Source: Kingdonia uniflora
Taxonomy: Eukaryota; Streptophyta; Magnoliopsida; Ranunculales; Circaeasteraceae
DNA: 64,000 nucleotides
Assembly (NCBI GenBank): GCA_014058105.1
Contig: JACGCM010002112.1
Coordinates: 1,240,001-1,304,000 of the forward strand
Reading direction: 5' to 3'
Numbering within the stretch: the first letter of the stretch is position 1; every line of letters starts with the position of its first letter. Below are positions 20,480 to 31,404 of the stretch, piece after piece. A program made the position numbers and the translations under genes. Under the pieces are notes generated by a model. That model was given only the letters and a program-made list of their open reading frames with translations. It was not told where the DNA came from and did no database searches.

Positions 20480-21392
20480 CATCATACATGTTGTAAATAG
20501 AAAATAAATAATACCTCCATCCAAGCCCCCCGAGCTTAGATGAGACCTGAAAGAGAGGCATCACAACAGCAGCAATTAGGCCTCTACATCTTAGAATCAC
20601 TCCACTCTCCTTACCCCTCATATAGCCATTCTTGAGAAACTGTCTCAAGAGTCTTCTGCTCCAGTCCTTGTCTGTACTTGCAAGAAGGTAGATAAAAATC
20701 TTTATTCTGTGTTCCTTCATAGTGTAGTAAGCAAGAATAAGGCCGATTAAGTAGGACAGAGGAATGAGCGTAGCCCAGCAACCCTTTGCCCACTCAAAAA
20801 GACCTATACTTAAGACACTATGATGTATACAGCAAAAGGGGTAAGTATGAAATGCCTCACATAAAGTTCTAACCTTATAGAGGTGGATAAGAAGCCTAGC
20901 CCAGCTATGTCCACCCTTATAGGTTATACACCATATTGAGTACCTGGTAACAACAAAACCATTACAAGAACCGATGATGGAAAGGTACGAGGAGGACAGT
21001 GGGGTGGTGAACACATTTAAGCTAATAATGAAACACCCGGAATGAAGGCCAAGCCCACTCAAATTCCAATGGCCATTACAGCTACTATGATTCACCAACC
21101 ATCCGTGACTTGTGGGATTATTGAAACCATTTAAGCTTATATTGGACCACCTGGAATGAAGGACAAGCCCACTCAAATTCCAGTGACCAATACAGCTCTC
21201 ATGCTTAATAATCAATCCGTGACTGTTGGGGGAGTTGAAATCATTGAATCCCATAATGACATAACTGGAATGAAGGACAAGCCCACTCAAATTCCAGTGG
21301 CCATTACAACTTCTATGCTTTGCCATCCATCCAATGGTCCAACTCTTAGAGGAGCAAACTTCCTCCACCAGAAACAAAGAACAACTCTTCAC
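20466..21392 (-). CDS. Repeat-bearing open frame in the ORF1 position (308 codons), unrecognised
   Basis: On the element strand this frame precedes ORF2, and its stop at 20466 overlaps the ORF2 start by about 14 bases within a run of ATG-like triplets. That spacing is common for ORF1/ORF2 of LINEs. However, I see neither the DUF4283-like RNA-binding domain nor a CCHC knuckle of plant L1 ORF1. The N-terminal part has three 38-residue repeats containing GHWNLSGL and LHS, caused by the 114-bp DNA repeat. The C-terminal part is rich in hydrophobic and Cys residues, with short stretches such as LIPLSYLIGLILAYY. It may be 5' UTR with a chance open frame, or a decayed or unusual ORF1. Confidence 0.3.
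   Translation of the reverse strand: MKSCSLFLVEEVCSSKSWTIGWMAKHRSCNGHWNLSGLVLHSSYVIMGFNDFNSPNSHGLIIKHESCIGHWNLSGLVLHSRWSNISLNGFNNPTSHGWLVNHSSCNGHWNLSGLGLHSGCFIISLNVFTTPLSSSYLSIIGSCNGFVVTRYSIWCITYKGGHSWARLLIHLYKVRTLCEAFHTYPFCCIHHSVLSIGLFEWAKGCWATLIPLSYLIGLILAYYTMKEHRIKIFIYLLASTDKDWSRRLLRQFLKNGYMRGKESGVILRCRGLIAAVVMPLFQVSSKLGGLGWRYYLFSIYNMYDDEYI
21040..21320 (-). repeat. 114-bp tandem repeat in the LINE 5' region
   Basis: AAGCCCACTCAAATTCCA recurs at 21051, 21165 and 21279, an exact spacing of 114 bp, with about two and a half copies in all. Repeated 5' UTR monomers often carry promoter activity in LINEs (for example mouse L1), so a promoter role is possible but not shown. Confidence 0.85.
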
Positions 21393-21404
21393 TCACTCAT
21401 GTTA

Positions 21405-21518
21405 TTCCTCCCAGAAAACTGTTCTAGGAGGTCTTCCCATAAGAACCAATGAAGATCTCTCTTCTCACTCAGGTTATCCCTCCCAGAAAACTGTTCTAGG
21501 AGGTCTTCCCAATCATGG
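21405..21518 (-). repeat. 72-bp direct repeat near the LINE 5' end
   Basis: CCAGAAAACTGTTCTAGGAG followed by GTCTTCCCA occurs at 21411 and 21483. The segment between copies is partly similar (CACTCAKGTTAT). It is part of the 5' untranslated region. Confidence 0.8.
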
Positions 21519-21519
21519 C

Positions 21520-21800
21520 ATCTAATAGATGTACAAGCAACAAACACTTAAGCAAAATTGGCAAACTCATTTTAAATTGCATGTGACCAACTTTGGGGTG
21601 TAAATTTGACTGGCTCCCTCACAACCTTACTACACTCACTCATAAGGCTGTTATCTGAAGTTGAACGATGCATACTCACATTCTTCCTCACCAAGGATGA
21701 GCTGGCCCTCAATCTAAAGCATAAAACCAGATCTGCCCAAGCTTTGCAGATGCTCCTAGGGGCATCTAAACAGTTAGAGAACCCCATCTGGGTTCCTTCC
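21520..21800 (-). other. 5' terminal region of the LINE
   Basis: Unique sequence up to the right target-site duplication. On the element strand it starts GGAAGGAACCCAGATGG. A 102-codon frame runs from the satellite into it and is judged accidental. No promoter motif can be fixed by eye. Confidence 0.6.
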
Positions 21801-21812
21801 CAATTCATAGAA
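21801..21812. repeat. Target-site duplication, right copy
   Basis: CAATTCATAGAA, identical to 14605-14616. It is followed by GCTTGGGTAGTAATAACTCG, the expected continuation of the interrupted C monomer. Confidence 0.9.
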
Positions 21813-23055
21813 GCTTGGGTAGTAATAACTCGTTTGAGAGGTTTGATCATGGTGAGGAGTTTCGTTTCGACCGTCAACAAGCAAGGATAGTTACAGCATG
21901 AATCACAACACTCACGGGTTTAATTGAATAACTGTACAAAATTCGCACCAAGCTGATGCTTTAGTAAGCAATCCATAGAAGCTTGGCTACTACAACTCGT
22001 TTGAGAGGTTTGATCATGGTTAATAGTCTCGTTTCGACTGTAAACAAGCAAGGATAGTTACAACATGAATCGCAACACTCCCGGCTTTAATTAACGACTG
22101 GTACGGAAATCGCACCACTCTGATGCCTTAAAATGCAATTCTTAGAAACCTGGATACCGACAACTCGTTTGTGAGGATGTATCGTGGTTAAGAGTTTCTT
22201 TATGAGCGACAACCAGCTTGGCAAGTTGCAAAATGAATCGCAGCACTCCTGGCTTAAATTTTAGGCCAGTATGAAATTTGTACAATTCCGATGCTTTAGA
22301 ACGAAATTCTTAAAGACATGGCAACTGCTAAGTCGTTTTGGAGTTCGGAGCGTGGTATAGTGTTTTATTTAGACCATCAACAAACAAGGATAGTTACAAG
22401 ATTAATCGTAACACTCCCGACTTTTATTAAAGACCGGTGTAGAATTTGCATCACTCTGATGCTTTAGAATTCAATTCATAGAAGCTTTGTTGTAGACAAC
22501 TCGTTTGCGAGGTTTGATCGCGGTGAAGAGTTTCAGTTCGACCACCAGCAAGCCAGGGTAGTTACAACATGAATCACAACACTCCCGGGTTTTATCAAAT
22601 ACTGGCACAGAATTCGCTCCAATCAGATGCTTTAGAACACATTCCTTAGTAGTTTGGCTACTGATAACTCTTTTGATAGGTTTAAACGTGGTGAATAGTA
22701 TCGTTTCAACCGTCAACAAGCATGGATAGGTTCAACATGAATCATAATACTTCCGACTTTAATTAAAGACTGGTGTGAATTTGCACCAATCTGATGCATT
22801 AAAATGCAAATCTTAAAAGCTTGGCTACTGATAACTCGCTTAAGAGGTTGGATCATGGTGAAGAGTTTCGCTTCGACCGTCAGCAAGCAGGGAAAGTAAC
22901 AATATGAAGTGCAACAATTCTAGTATTAATTAAACGGTACAGAATACGTACCACTCTGATGCTTTAGAACACAATTGTTATAAGCTTGGCTACTGACAAC
23001 TCGTTTGCGAGGTTTGATAGTGGAGAATAGTTTTGTTTCGACCGTCAACATTGAT
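21813..23055. repeat. Remainder of HOR unit 11: C (3' part)-D-E-F-G-H-I-J
   Basis: D at about 21887, E 22055, F 22223, G 22391, H 22559, I 22727, J 22894. Together with 14018-14616 it reconstitutes one HOR unit (with an extra C) split by the LINE. Confidence 0.8.
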
Positions 23056-24064
23056 GGATAGTATCCACAACACTCGCAACACTTCCAGGGTTTATTAAAG
23101 ACCGGTATAGAATTCGCAACACACTGATGCTTTAAAACGCAATTCTTAGATGCAAGGATAGCGATTTCTCGTTTGAGAGGTTGTATCGTGGTTAAGAGTT
23201 TATTTATGACTGACAACCAGCACGGATAGTTGTAAATGAATCGCAACCCTCCCATCTTTAATTTTAGGCTGTTTAGGAACTTGTACCATTTCGATGCTTT
23301 AGATCGCAATTCTTAGAAGCATGGCAACTGGCAAGGCGTTTAGGAGGTCGGATCGTGGTGATGAGTTTCTATTCGACCATTAACAAACAAGGATAGTTTC
23401 AAGATGAATCGTAACACTGCCAACTTTTATAAAAGTCCGGGGAAAAATTCCCGCCACTCTAATTTTTTAGAGCGCAATTCATAGAAGCTTGGGTATTAAC
23501 AACTCGTTTGAGAGGTTTGATCATGGTGAATAGTTTCATTTCGACCGTAAACTAGCAAGGTTAGTTACAACATGAATCGGAACACTCCCGGCGGTAATTA
23601 ATGACCGGTGCGGAAATCGCACCACTCTGATGCTTTAAAACGCAATTCTTTGAAGCATGGATACCGACAAATCTTTTGAGAGGTTGTATCGTGGTTAAGA
23701 GTTTATTTATCACTGATAACCAGCAAGGATAGTTGCTAAATGAATCGTAACACTCCCATCTTTAATTTAAGGCTGTCTAGAAACTTGTACCATTTCGATG
23801 TTTTAGATTGCAATTCTTAGAAGCATGGCAACTGGCATGGCGTTTAGGAGGTCGGATCGTGGTGATGAGTATCTATTCGACCATTAAGAAACAAGGATAG
23901 TTACAACATGAATCGTATCATTGCCGACTTTTATAGAAGACCGGGGTAAAATTCACTCCACTCTGATGCTTTACAGCGCAATTCATAAAAGCTTGGGTAC
24001 TAACAACTCGATTGGGAGGTTTGATCATGGTGAGGAGTTTCGTTTCGACCATCAACAAGCAAGG
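21887..24064. repeat. 13-monomer tandem duplication, first copy
   Basis: From 21887 onward the sequence matches that from 24065 onward at an offset of 2,178 bp. Shared private variants include TTACAGCATGAATCACAACA-type D with CTCACGGGTTTAATTG, ACTACAACTCG lacking one base, and GAGCGACAACCAGCTTGG in E. The unit comprises D to J, A, B, C, a C/E/A chimera, B and C. Confidence 0.75.
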
Positions 24065-25234
24065 ATAGCTACAGCATGAATCACAACACTCACGGGTTTA
24101 ATTGAATAACTGTACAGAATTCGCTCCAAGCTGATGCTTTAGTACGCAATCCATAGAAGCTTGGCTACTACAACTCGTTTGAGAGGTTTGATCATGGTTA
24201 ATAGTCTCGTTTCGACCGTAAACAAGCAAGGATAGATACAACATGAATCGCAACACTCCGGCTTTAATTAACGACTGGTACGGAAATCGCACCGCTCTGA
24301 TGCTTTAAAATGCAATTCTTAGAAACTTGGATACCGACAAGTCGTTTATAAGGTTGTATCGTGGTTAAGTGTTTCTTTATGAGCGACAACCAGCTTGGAA
24401 AGTTGCAAAATGAATCGCAACACTCCTGGCTTAAATTTAAGGTCGGTTAGGAATTTGTACAATTTCGATGCTTTAGAAAGCAATTCTTAGAGACATGGCA
24501 ACTGCTAAGTCATTTTGGAGTCCAAATCGTGATGAAGAGTTTTTTTTAGACCATCAACAAACAAGGATAGTTACAAGATTAATCGTAACACTCCCGACTT
24601 TTGTTAAAGACCGGTGTAGAATTCACATCATTCTGATTCTTTAGAATGAAATTCATAGAAGCTTTGTTGTAGACAACTCGTTTGCGAAGTTTGATCGCGG
24701 TGAAGAGTTTCAGTTCGACCGCCAGCAAGCCAGGATAGTTACAACATGAATCACAACACTCCCAGGTTTAATTAATTACTGGCACAGAATTCGTACCAAT
24801 CTGATGCTTTAGAACGCATTTCTTAGTAGCTTGGCTACTTATTACTCTTTTGATAGGTTTGAACGTGGTGAATAGTATCGTTTTAACCGTAAACAAGCAA
24901 GGATAGGTACAACATGAATCGTAATACTTCCGACTTTAATTAAAGACCGGTGTGGAATTCTACCAATCTGATGCATTAAAATGTAAATCTTAAAGCTTGG
25001 CTACTAATAACTCGCTTAAGAGGTTGGATCATGATGAAGATTTTTGCTTCGACCGTCAGCAAGCAGGAAGAGTTACAACATGAATCGCAACAATTCTGGC
25101 TTTAACTAAAGAACGGTACAGAATATGCACCACTCTGATGCTTTAGAACACAATTCTTAGAAGCTTGGCTACTGACAACTCGTTTGCAAGGTTTTAAATT
25201 GGCAAATAGTTTTGTTTCGGCCGTCAACATTCAT
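23056..25234. repeat. HOR unit 12, 13 monomers
   Basis: A-B-C, then a chimeric monomer at 23563 (E-like GGTGCGGAAATCGC passing to A-like GAAGCATGGATACC), B, C, D, E, F, G, H, I, J. The length of 2,179 bp is about 13 x 168. The C monomer at 23897 is the closest match to the one hit by the LINE. Confidence 0.75.
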
Positions 25235-26916
25235 GGATAGTTTCAACAACAATCGCAACACTCCAGGCTTTAATTAAAGACCGGTATAAAATTTGCAACA
25301 CTCTGATGCTTTAAAACGCAATTCTTAGAAGCATGTATAGCGACAACTCGTTTGAGAAGTTGTATCATGGTTAAGAGTTTATTTATGGCTGACAACCAGC
25401 AAGGATAGTTGCTAAATAAATCGCAACACTCCCATCTTTAATTTTAGGCTGTTTAGGAAATTGAACCATTTCGATGCTTTAGAACACAATTTTTAGAAAC
25501 ATGGATACCAACAACTTGTTTGAGAGGTTGTATCGTGGTTAAGAGTTTATTAATGACTGACAACCAGCAAGGATAGTTTCTAACTGAATCGCAACACTCC
25601 CAACTTTAATTTTAGGCTGTTTAGGTACGTGTACCATTTCGATGCATTAAAACACAATTCTTAGAAGCATAGCAATTGGCAAGGCGTTTAAGAGGTCGGA
25701 TCGTGGTGATGAGTTTCTATTCGACCATTAACAAGCTAGGATAGTTACAAGATGATTCGTAACACTGCCGAATTTTATTAAAGACCGATGTAGAATTTGC
25801 ACCATGCTGATGCTTTAGAGCACAATTCCTAGATGCTTGGGTACCGACAACTCGTTTGAGAGGTTTGACCATGGCGAAGAGTTTCGTTTCAACCGTCAAC
25901 AAGCAAGGATAGTAACAACAAGAATCACAACACTCCCAGATTTAATTAAATAACGGTACATAATTCGCGCCACTCTGATGCTTTAGTACGCAATCCTTAG
26001 AAGCGTGGCTACTAACAACTCGTTTGAAAGGTTTGATCATGGTGAATAGTTTAGTTTCGACCGTAAACAAGCAAGGATAGTTACAACATGAATCGCAACG
26101 CTCCCGGCTTTAATTGACGAACGGTACAGAAATTGCACCACTCTGATGCTTTAAAAAGCAATTCTTAGAAACTTGGATAGCGACAACTCATTTGAGAGGT
26201 TGTTGTATCGTGCTTAAGAGTTTTTTTATGACCGACAACCACCTAGGATAGGTGGAAAATGAATCGCAATACTCCTGGCTTAAATTTTAGGCTGGTAAGG
26301 AATTTGTACAATTTCGATGGTTTAGAACGCAATTCTTAGGGACATGGCAACTGGAAAGCCATTTTGGAGTTCGGATCGTGGTGAAGAGTTTTTTTTAGAC
26401 GATTAACAAACAATGATTGTTACAAGATTAATCCTAACACTGCAGACTTTTATTAATGACCGGTGTAGAATTCGCATCACTCTGATGCTTTAGAATGCAA
26501 TTCGTAAAAGCTTGGCTGCAGACAACTTGTTTGGGAGGTTTGATCGTGGTGAAGAGTTTCAGTTCGACCATCAGCAAGCAAGGATAGTAACAGCATGAGT
26601 CACTACACTCCCGGGTTTAATTAAATACTGGCACATAATTCACACCAATTTGATGCTTTATAACGCATTTCTTAGAAGCTTGGCTATTAACAACTCGTTT
26701 GAGTAGTTTGATCATGGTGAATAGTTTCGTTTTGACCGTAAACAAGCAAAGATAGTTACTACATGAATCGCAACAATTCTGGAATTAATTAAAGAATGGT
26801 ACAGAATATGCAGCATCTGACGCTTTAGAACACCATTCATAGAAGCTTGGATACTAACAACTCTTTTGCAAGGTTTGATAGTGGCGAATAGTTTTGTTTT
26901 GACCGTCAACATTCAT
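25235..26916. repeat. HOR unit 13, ten monomers but reordered (1,682 bp)
   Basis: A, a B/A chimera, B, C, D, E, F, G, an H/D chimera and J. Its normal length hides the loss of I and the gain of an extra b-type monomer, so spacing alone would mislead. Confidence 0.75.
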
Positions 26917-29667
26917 AGATAGTATCAACAACAATCGCAACACTCCCGGCATTAATTAAAGACAGGCATAGAATTCGCAACACTCTGATGCTTTAAAACG
27001 CAATTCTTTGAAGCATGGAAGCCGACGAATCGTTTGAGAGATTGTATCGTGGGGAAGAGTTTATTTATGACTATCAAACAGCAAGGATAGTTGCTAAATG
27101 AATCGCAACACTCCCATCATTAATTTCAGGTTGTTTAGGAACTTGTACCATTTCGATGCTTTAGAACACAATTCTTAGAAGCATGGCAACTGGCAAGGCG
27201 TTTAGGAGGTCGGATCGTGGTGATGGTTTTTTATTCGACAATTAGCAAACAAGGATAGTTACAAGATGAATCGTAACACTGCCGACTTTTATTAAAGACT
27301 GGGGTAAAATTCACACCACTATGATGCTTTAGAGCGCAATTCATAGAAGCTTAGGTACGGACAACTCGTTTGAGAGGAATGATCATGGTGAAGAGTTTGG
27401 TTTCGACCGTCCACAAGCAAGGATAGTTACAACATGAATCACAACACTCCCGGGCTTAATTAAATAACGGTAGAGAATTCACACCACTCTGATGCTTTAG
27501 TACGCAATCATTAGAAGCTTGGATATCGACAACTCGTTTAAGAGGTTATATCGTGCTTAAGAGATTTTTTATGACCGACAATCCGCTAGGATAGTTTCAA
27601 AATGAATCACAATACTCCTGGCTTAAATTTTAGGCAGGTAAGGAATTTGTACAATTCCGATGCTTTGGAACGCAATTCTTTGAGACATGGTAACTGGCAA
27701 GTCGTTTGGAGTTCGGATCATGGTGAACAGTCTTTTTTTAACCATCAACAAACAAGGATAGTGACAAGATTAATCGTAACACTCCTGACTTTTATTAAAG
27801 ACCGGTGTAGAATTCGCATCACTCTGATGCTTTAGAACGCAATTCATAGAAGCTTGGCTGCAGACAACTCGTTTGAGGGTTTGATCGTGGTGGAGAGTTT
27901 CAGTTCGACAGTCAGTAAGCAAGGATAGTAACAACATGAATCACCACACTCCCGGGTTTAATTATATACTGGCACAGAATTCGCACCAATCTGATGCTTT
28001 AGAACACATTTCTTAGTAGCTTGGCTACTGACAAATCTATTGAGAGTTTTCAACGTGGTAAATAGTTTCGTTTCAACCGTCAACAAGAAAGGATAGGTAC
28101 AACATGAATCGTAATACTTCTGATTTAATTAAATATCGGTGCGAAATTCACACCAATCTGATGCATTAAAATGCAAATCATAAAAGCTTGGCTACTGATA
28201 ACTCGCTTAAGAGGTTGGATCATGGTGACGAGTTTTGCTTCGACCGTCAACAGGAAGAGAAATTTACAATATGAATCGCAACAATTCTTGCATTAATTAA
28301 AGAACGGTACAGAATACAGTTGCGTTTTGACCGTCAACAAGCAAGGATAGTTACAAGATGAATCACAATACTCCCAAATTTAATTAAATAACGGTACAGA
28401 ATTCACACCACTCTGATGCTTTAGTACGCAATCATTAGAAGAATGGCTACGGACAACTCGTTTGAGAGGTTTGACCATGGCGAAGAGTTTCGTTTCAACC
28501 GTCAACAGGCAAGGATAGTAACAACAAGAATCACAACACTCCCAGATTTAATTAAATAACGGTACAGAATCTGTACCACTCTGATGCTTTAGTACGCAAT
28601 CCTTAGAAGCTAGGCTACTAACAACTCGTTTGAGAGGTTTGATCATGGTGAATAGTTTTATTTCAACCGTAAACAAGCAAGGATAGTACTCCTAGCCGCA
28701 ATTAATGACGGCACGAAAATCGCACCACTCAGATGCTTTAAAATGCACTACTTAGAAACTTGGATACCGACAAATCGTTTGAGAGGTTGTATCGTGCTTA
28801 AGAGTTTCTTTATGACTGACAACCAGCTAGGATAGTTGCAAAATAAATCGCAATACTCCCGGCTTAAATTTTAGGCTGGTAAAGAATTTCTACAATTCTG
28901 ATACTTTAGAACGCAATTCTTAGAGACATGGCAACTGGCAAGTCATTTTGGAGTTCGGATCTTGGGGAAGAGGTTTTTTTAGAACATCAACAAACAAGGA
29001 GAGTTACAAGATTAATCGTAACGCTCCCGACTTTTATTAAAGACCGGTGTAGAATTCGCATCACTCTGATGCTTTAGAACGCAATTCATAGAAGCTTGGC
29101 TGCAGACAACTCGTTTGAGGGTTTGATCGCGGTGGAGAGTTTCAGTTCGACAGTCAGTAAGCAAGGATAGTAACAACATGAATCACCACACTCCCAGGTT
29201 TAATTATATACTGGCACAGAATTCGCACCAATCTGATGCTTTAGAACACATTTCTTAGTAGCTTGGCTACTGACAACTCTATTGAGAGTTTTCAACGTGG
29301 TAAATAGTTTCGTTTCAACCGTCAACAAGAAAGGATAGGTACATCATGAATCGTAATACTTCCGATTTAATTAAAGATCGGTGCGAAATTCACACCAATC
29401 TGATGCATTAAAATGCAAATCATAAAAGCCTGGCTACTGATAACTCGCTTAAGAGGTTGGATCATGGTGAAGAGTTTTGCTTCGACCGTCAACAGGAAGG
29501 GAAATTTAAAATATGAATCGCAACAATTCTTGCATTAATTAAAGAACGGTACAGAATACGCACCACTCTGATGCTTTAGAACACAATTCTTATAAGCTAG
29601 GCTACTGACAACTCGTTTGCAAGGTTTGATAGTAGCGAATATTTTTGTTTCGACGGTCAACATTCAT
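26917..29667. repeat. Compound HOR region, 17 monomers with two truncated
   Basis: A-B-C-D/E-F-G-H-I, a J cut to about 89 bp (near 28317, GAATAC joined to AGTTGCGTTTTG), D, D', an E shortened near 28686, then F-G-H-I-J. Segments 27840-28318 and 29081-29560 are close copies at an offset of 1,241 bp. Confidence 0.75.
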
Positions 29668-31404
29668 GGATAGTATCAACAACAATCGCAAAACTCCCGG
29701 CTTTAATTAAAGACCGGTATAGAATTCGCAGCACTCTGATGCTTTGAAACATAATTCTTTGAAGCACAGATACCGACAACTCGTTTGAGTGGTTGTATCG
29801 TGGTTAAGAGTTTATTTATAACTGACAACCCGCAAGGATAGTTGTTAAATGATTCGTAACACTCTCATCTTTAATTTAAGGCTGTTTAGGAACTTGTACC
29901 ATTTCGATGATTTAGAACAGAATTCTTTAATTTTAGGCTGCTTAGGTACTTGTACCATTTCGATGCTTTAGAGCAGAATTCTTAGATGCATGGCAACTGG
30001 TAAGTCGTTTAGGAGGTCGGATCGTGGTGATGTGTTTCTATTCGACCATTAACAAGCAAGGATAGTTACAGGATGAATCGCAGCACTGCCGACTTTTATT
30101 AAAGACCGATGTAGAATTTGCACCATGCTGATGCTTTAGAGCGCAATTCCTAGATGCTTGGGTACGGACAACTCGTTTGAGAGGTTTGACCACGGCAAAG
30201 AGTTTCGTTTCAACCGTCAACAAGCAAGGATAGTAACAACAAGAATCACAACACTCCCGGATTTAATTAAATAACGGTACAGAATCTGTACCACTCTGAT
30301 GCTTTAGTACGCAATCCTTAGAAGCTAGGCTACTAACAACTCGTTTGAGAGGTTTGATCATGGTGAATAGTTTCATTTCGACCGTAAACAAGCAAGGATA
30401 GTTACAGCATGAATCGCAACACTCCTAGCCGCAATTAATGACTGGAACAAAAATCGCACCACTCTGATGCTTTAAAATGCACTTCTTAGAAACTTGGATA
30501 CCGACAACTCGTTTGAGAGGTTGTATCGTGCTTAAGAGCTTCTTTATGACTGATAACCAGCTAGGATAGTTGCAAAATGAATCGCAATACTCCCGGCATA
30601 AATATTAGGCTGGTAAGGAATTTGTACATTTCCGATGCTTTAGAACGCAATTCTTAGAGACATGGCAACTGGCAAGTCATTTTGGAGATTGAATCAGGGT
30701 GAAAAGTCCTTTTTAGACCATCAACAAACAAGGATAGTTAAAAGATTAATCGAAACAATCCCGACTTTTATTGAAGACCGGTGTAGAATTCGCATCACTC
30801 TGATGCTTTAGAACGCAATTCACAGAAGCTTGGTTGCAGAAAACTCGTTTGAGAGGTTTGATCGTGGTGATGAGTTTCAGTTCGACCGGCAGCAAGCAAG
30901 GATAGTAACAACATGAACCACAACACTCCCGGGTTTTATCAAATACTGGTACAGAATTCGCTCCAATCTGATGCTTTAGGACGCATTCCTTAGTAGCTTG
31001 GCTACTGACAACTCTTTTGAGAGGTTTAAATGTTGTGAATAATTTCGTTTCAACCGTCAACAAGCAAGGATAGGTACAACAAGAATCGTAATTCTTCCGA
31101 CTTTAATCAAAGACCGGTGCAGAATTCGCACCAATCTGATGCATTAAAATGGCAAATCTTAAAAGCTTGGCTACTGATAATTCGCTAAAGAGATTGGATC
31201 ATGGTGAAGAATTTTGCATCGACCGTCAATGAGCGTGGAGAGTTAAAACATAAATCGCTATAATTCAGGCATTAATTAAAGAACGGTACAGAATACGCAC
31301 CACTCTGATGCTTTGGAACTCAATTCTTATAAGCTAGGCTACTGACAACTCGTTTGCAAGGTTTGATAGTAGCGAATATTTTTGTTTCGACGGTCAACAT
31401 TCAT
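29668..31404. repeat. Homogenised HOR, copy 1 (1,737 bp)
   Basis: Ten monomers; the B monomer carries a 56-bp internal duplication (29870-29925 repeated from 29926), making it 224 bp. Copies 1 to 5 share private variants such as GAACGGTTGATAG-free J, CGACGGTCAAC, TAACAACAAGAATCAC and CTCCTAGCCGCAATTAATG. Confidence 0.82.
29870..29981. repeat. 56-bp internal duplication in monomer B, typical copy
   Basis: TTTAATTTAAGGCTG at 29870 and TTTAATTTTAGGCTG at 29926 start two 56-bp copies, both ending CAGAATTC. The two copies differ at several positions, so the duplication is older than the spread of the HOR that carries it. It recurs near 31607, 33345, 34911 and 36648. Confidence 0.85.

Larger units (their letters stand above)
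14617..21800 (-). mobile_element. Nearly full-length L1-type LINE with RNase H domain, 7,184 bp
   Basis: A non-LTR retrotransposon on the minus strand. In element order it has a 1.3-kb 5' region with 114-bp repeats, an ORF2 with apurinic endonuclease, reverse transcriptase, zinc-binding RVT and RNase H domains, a 1.7-kb 3' region with 222-bp repeats, a 5-bp GC stem-loop and a 13-nt A tail (T run on the plus strand, 14617-14629). A perfect 12-bp target-site duplication flanks it, so both ends are authentic. No ORF1 with the usual RNA-binding domain or CCHC knuckle is recognisable. ORF2 has one in-frame stop, one frameshift and altered RT catalytic residues. The identical duplications and only two ORF breaks suggest a fairly recent insertion, but age cannot be dated here. 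Confidence 0.93.

Noticed and set aside
14617..21800. An LTR retrotransposon or endogenous virus-like element
   Set aside because: There are no long terminal repeats, no gag, protease or integrase; endonuclease upstream of RT, a poly(A) tail and a 12-bp duplication are LINE features.
21572..21890. Open frames on both strands across the LINE 5' junction (94 and 102 codons)
   Set aside because: Both mix satellite and LINE sequence. A frame created by the insertion cannot be an ancestral gene, and no domain is visible.
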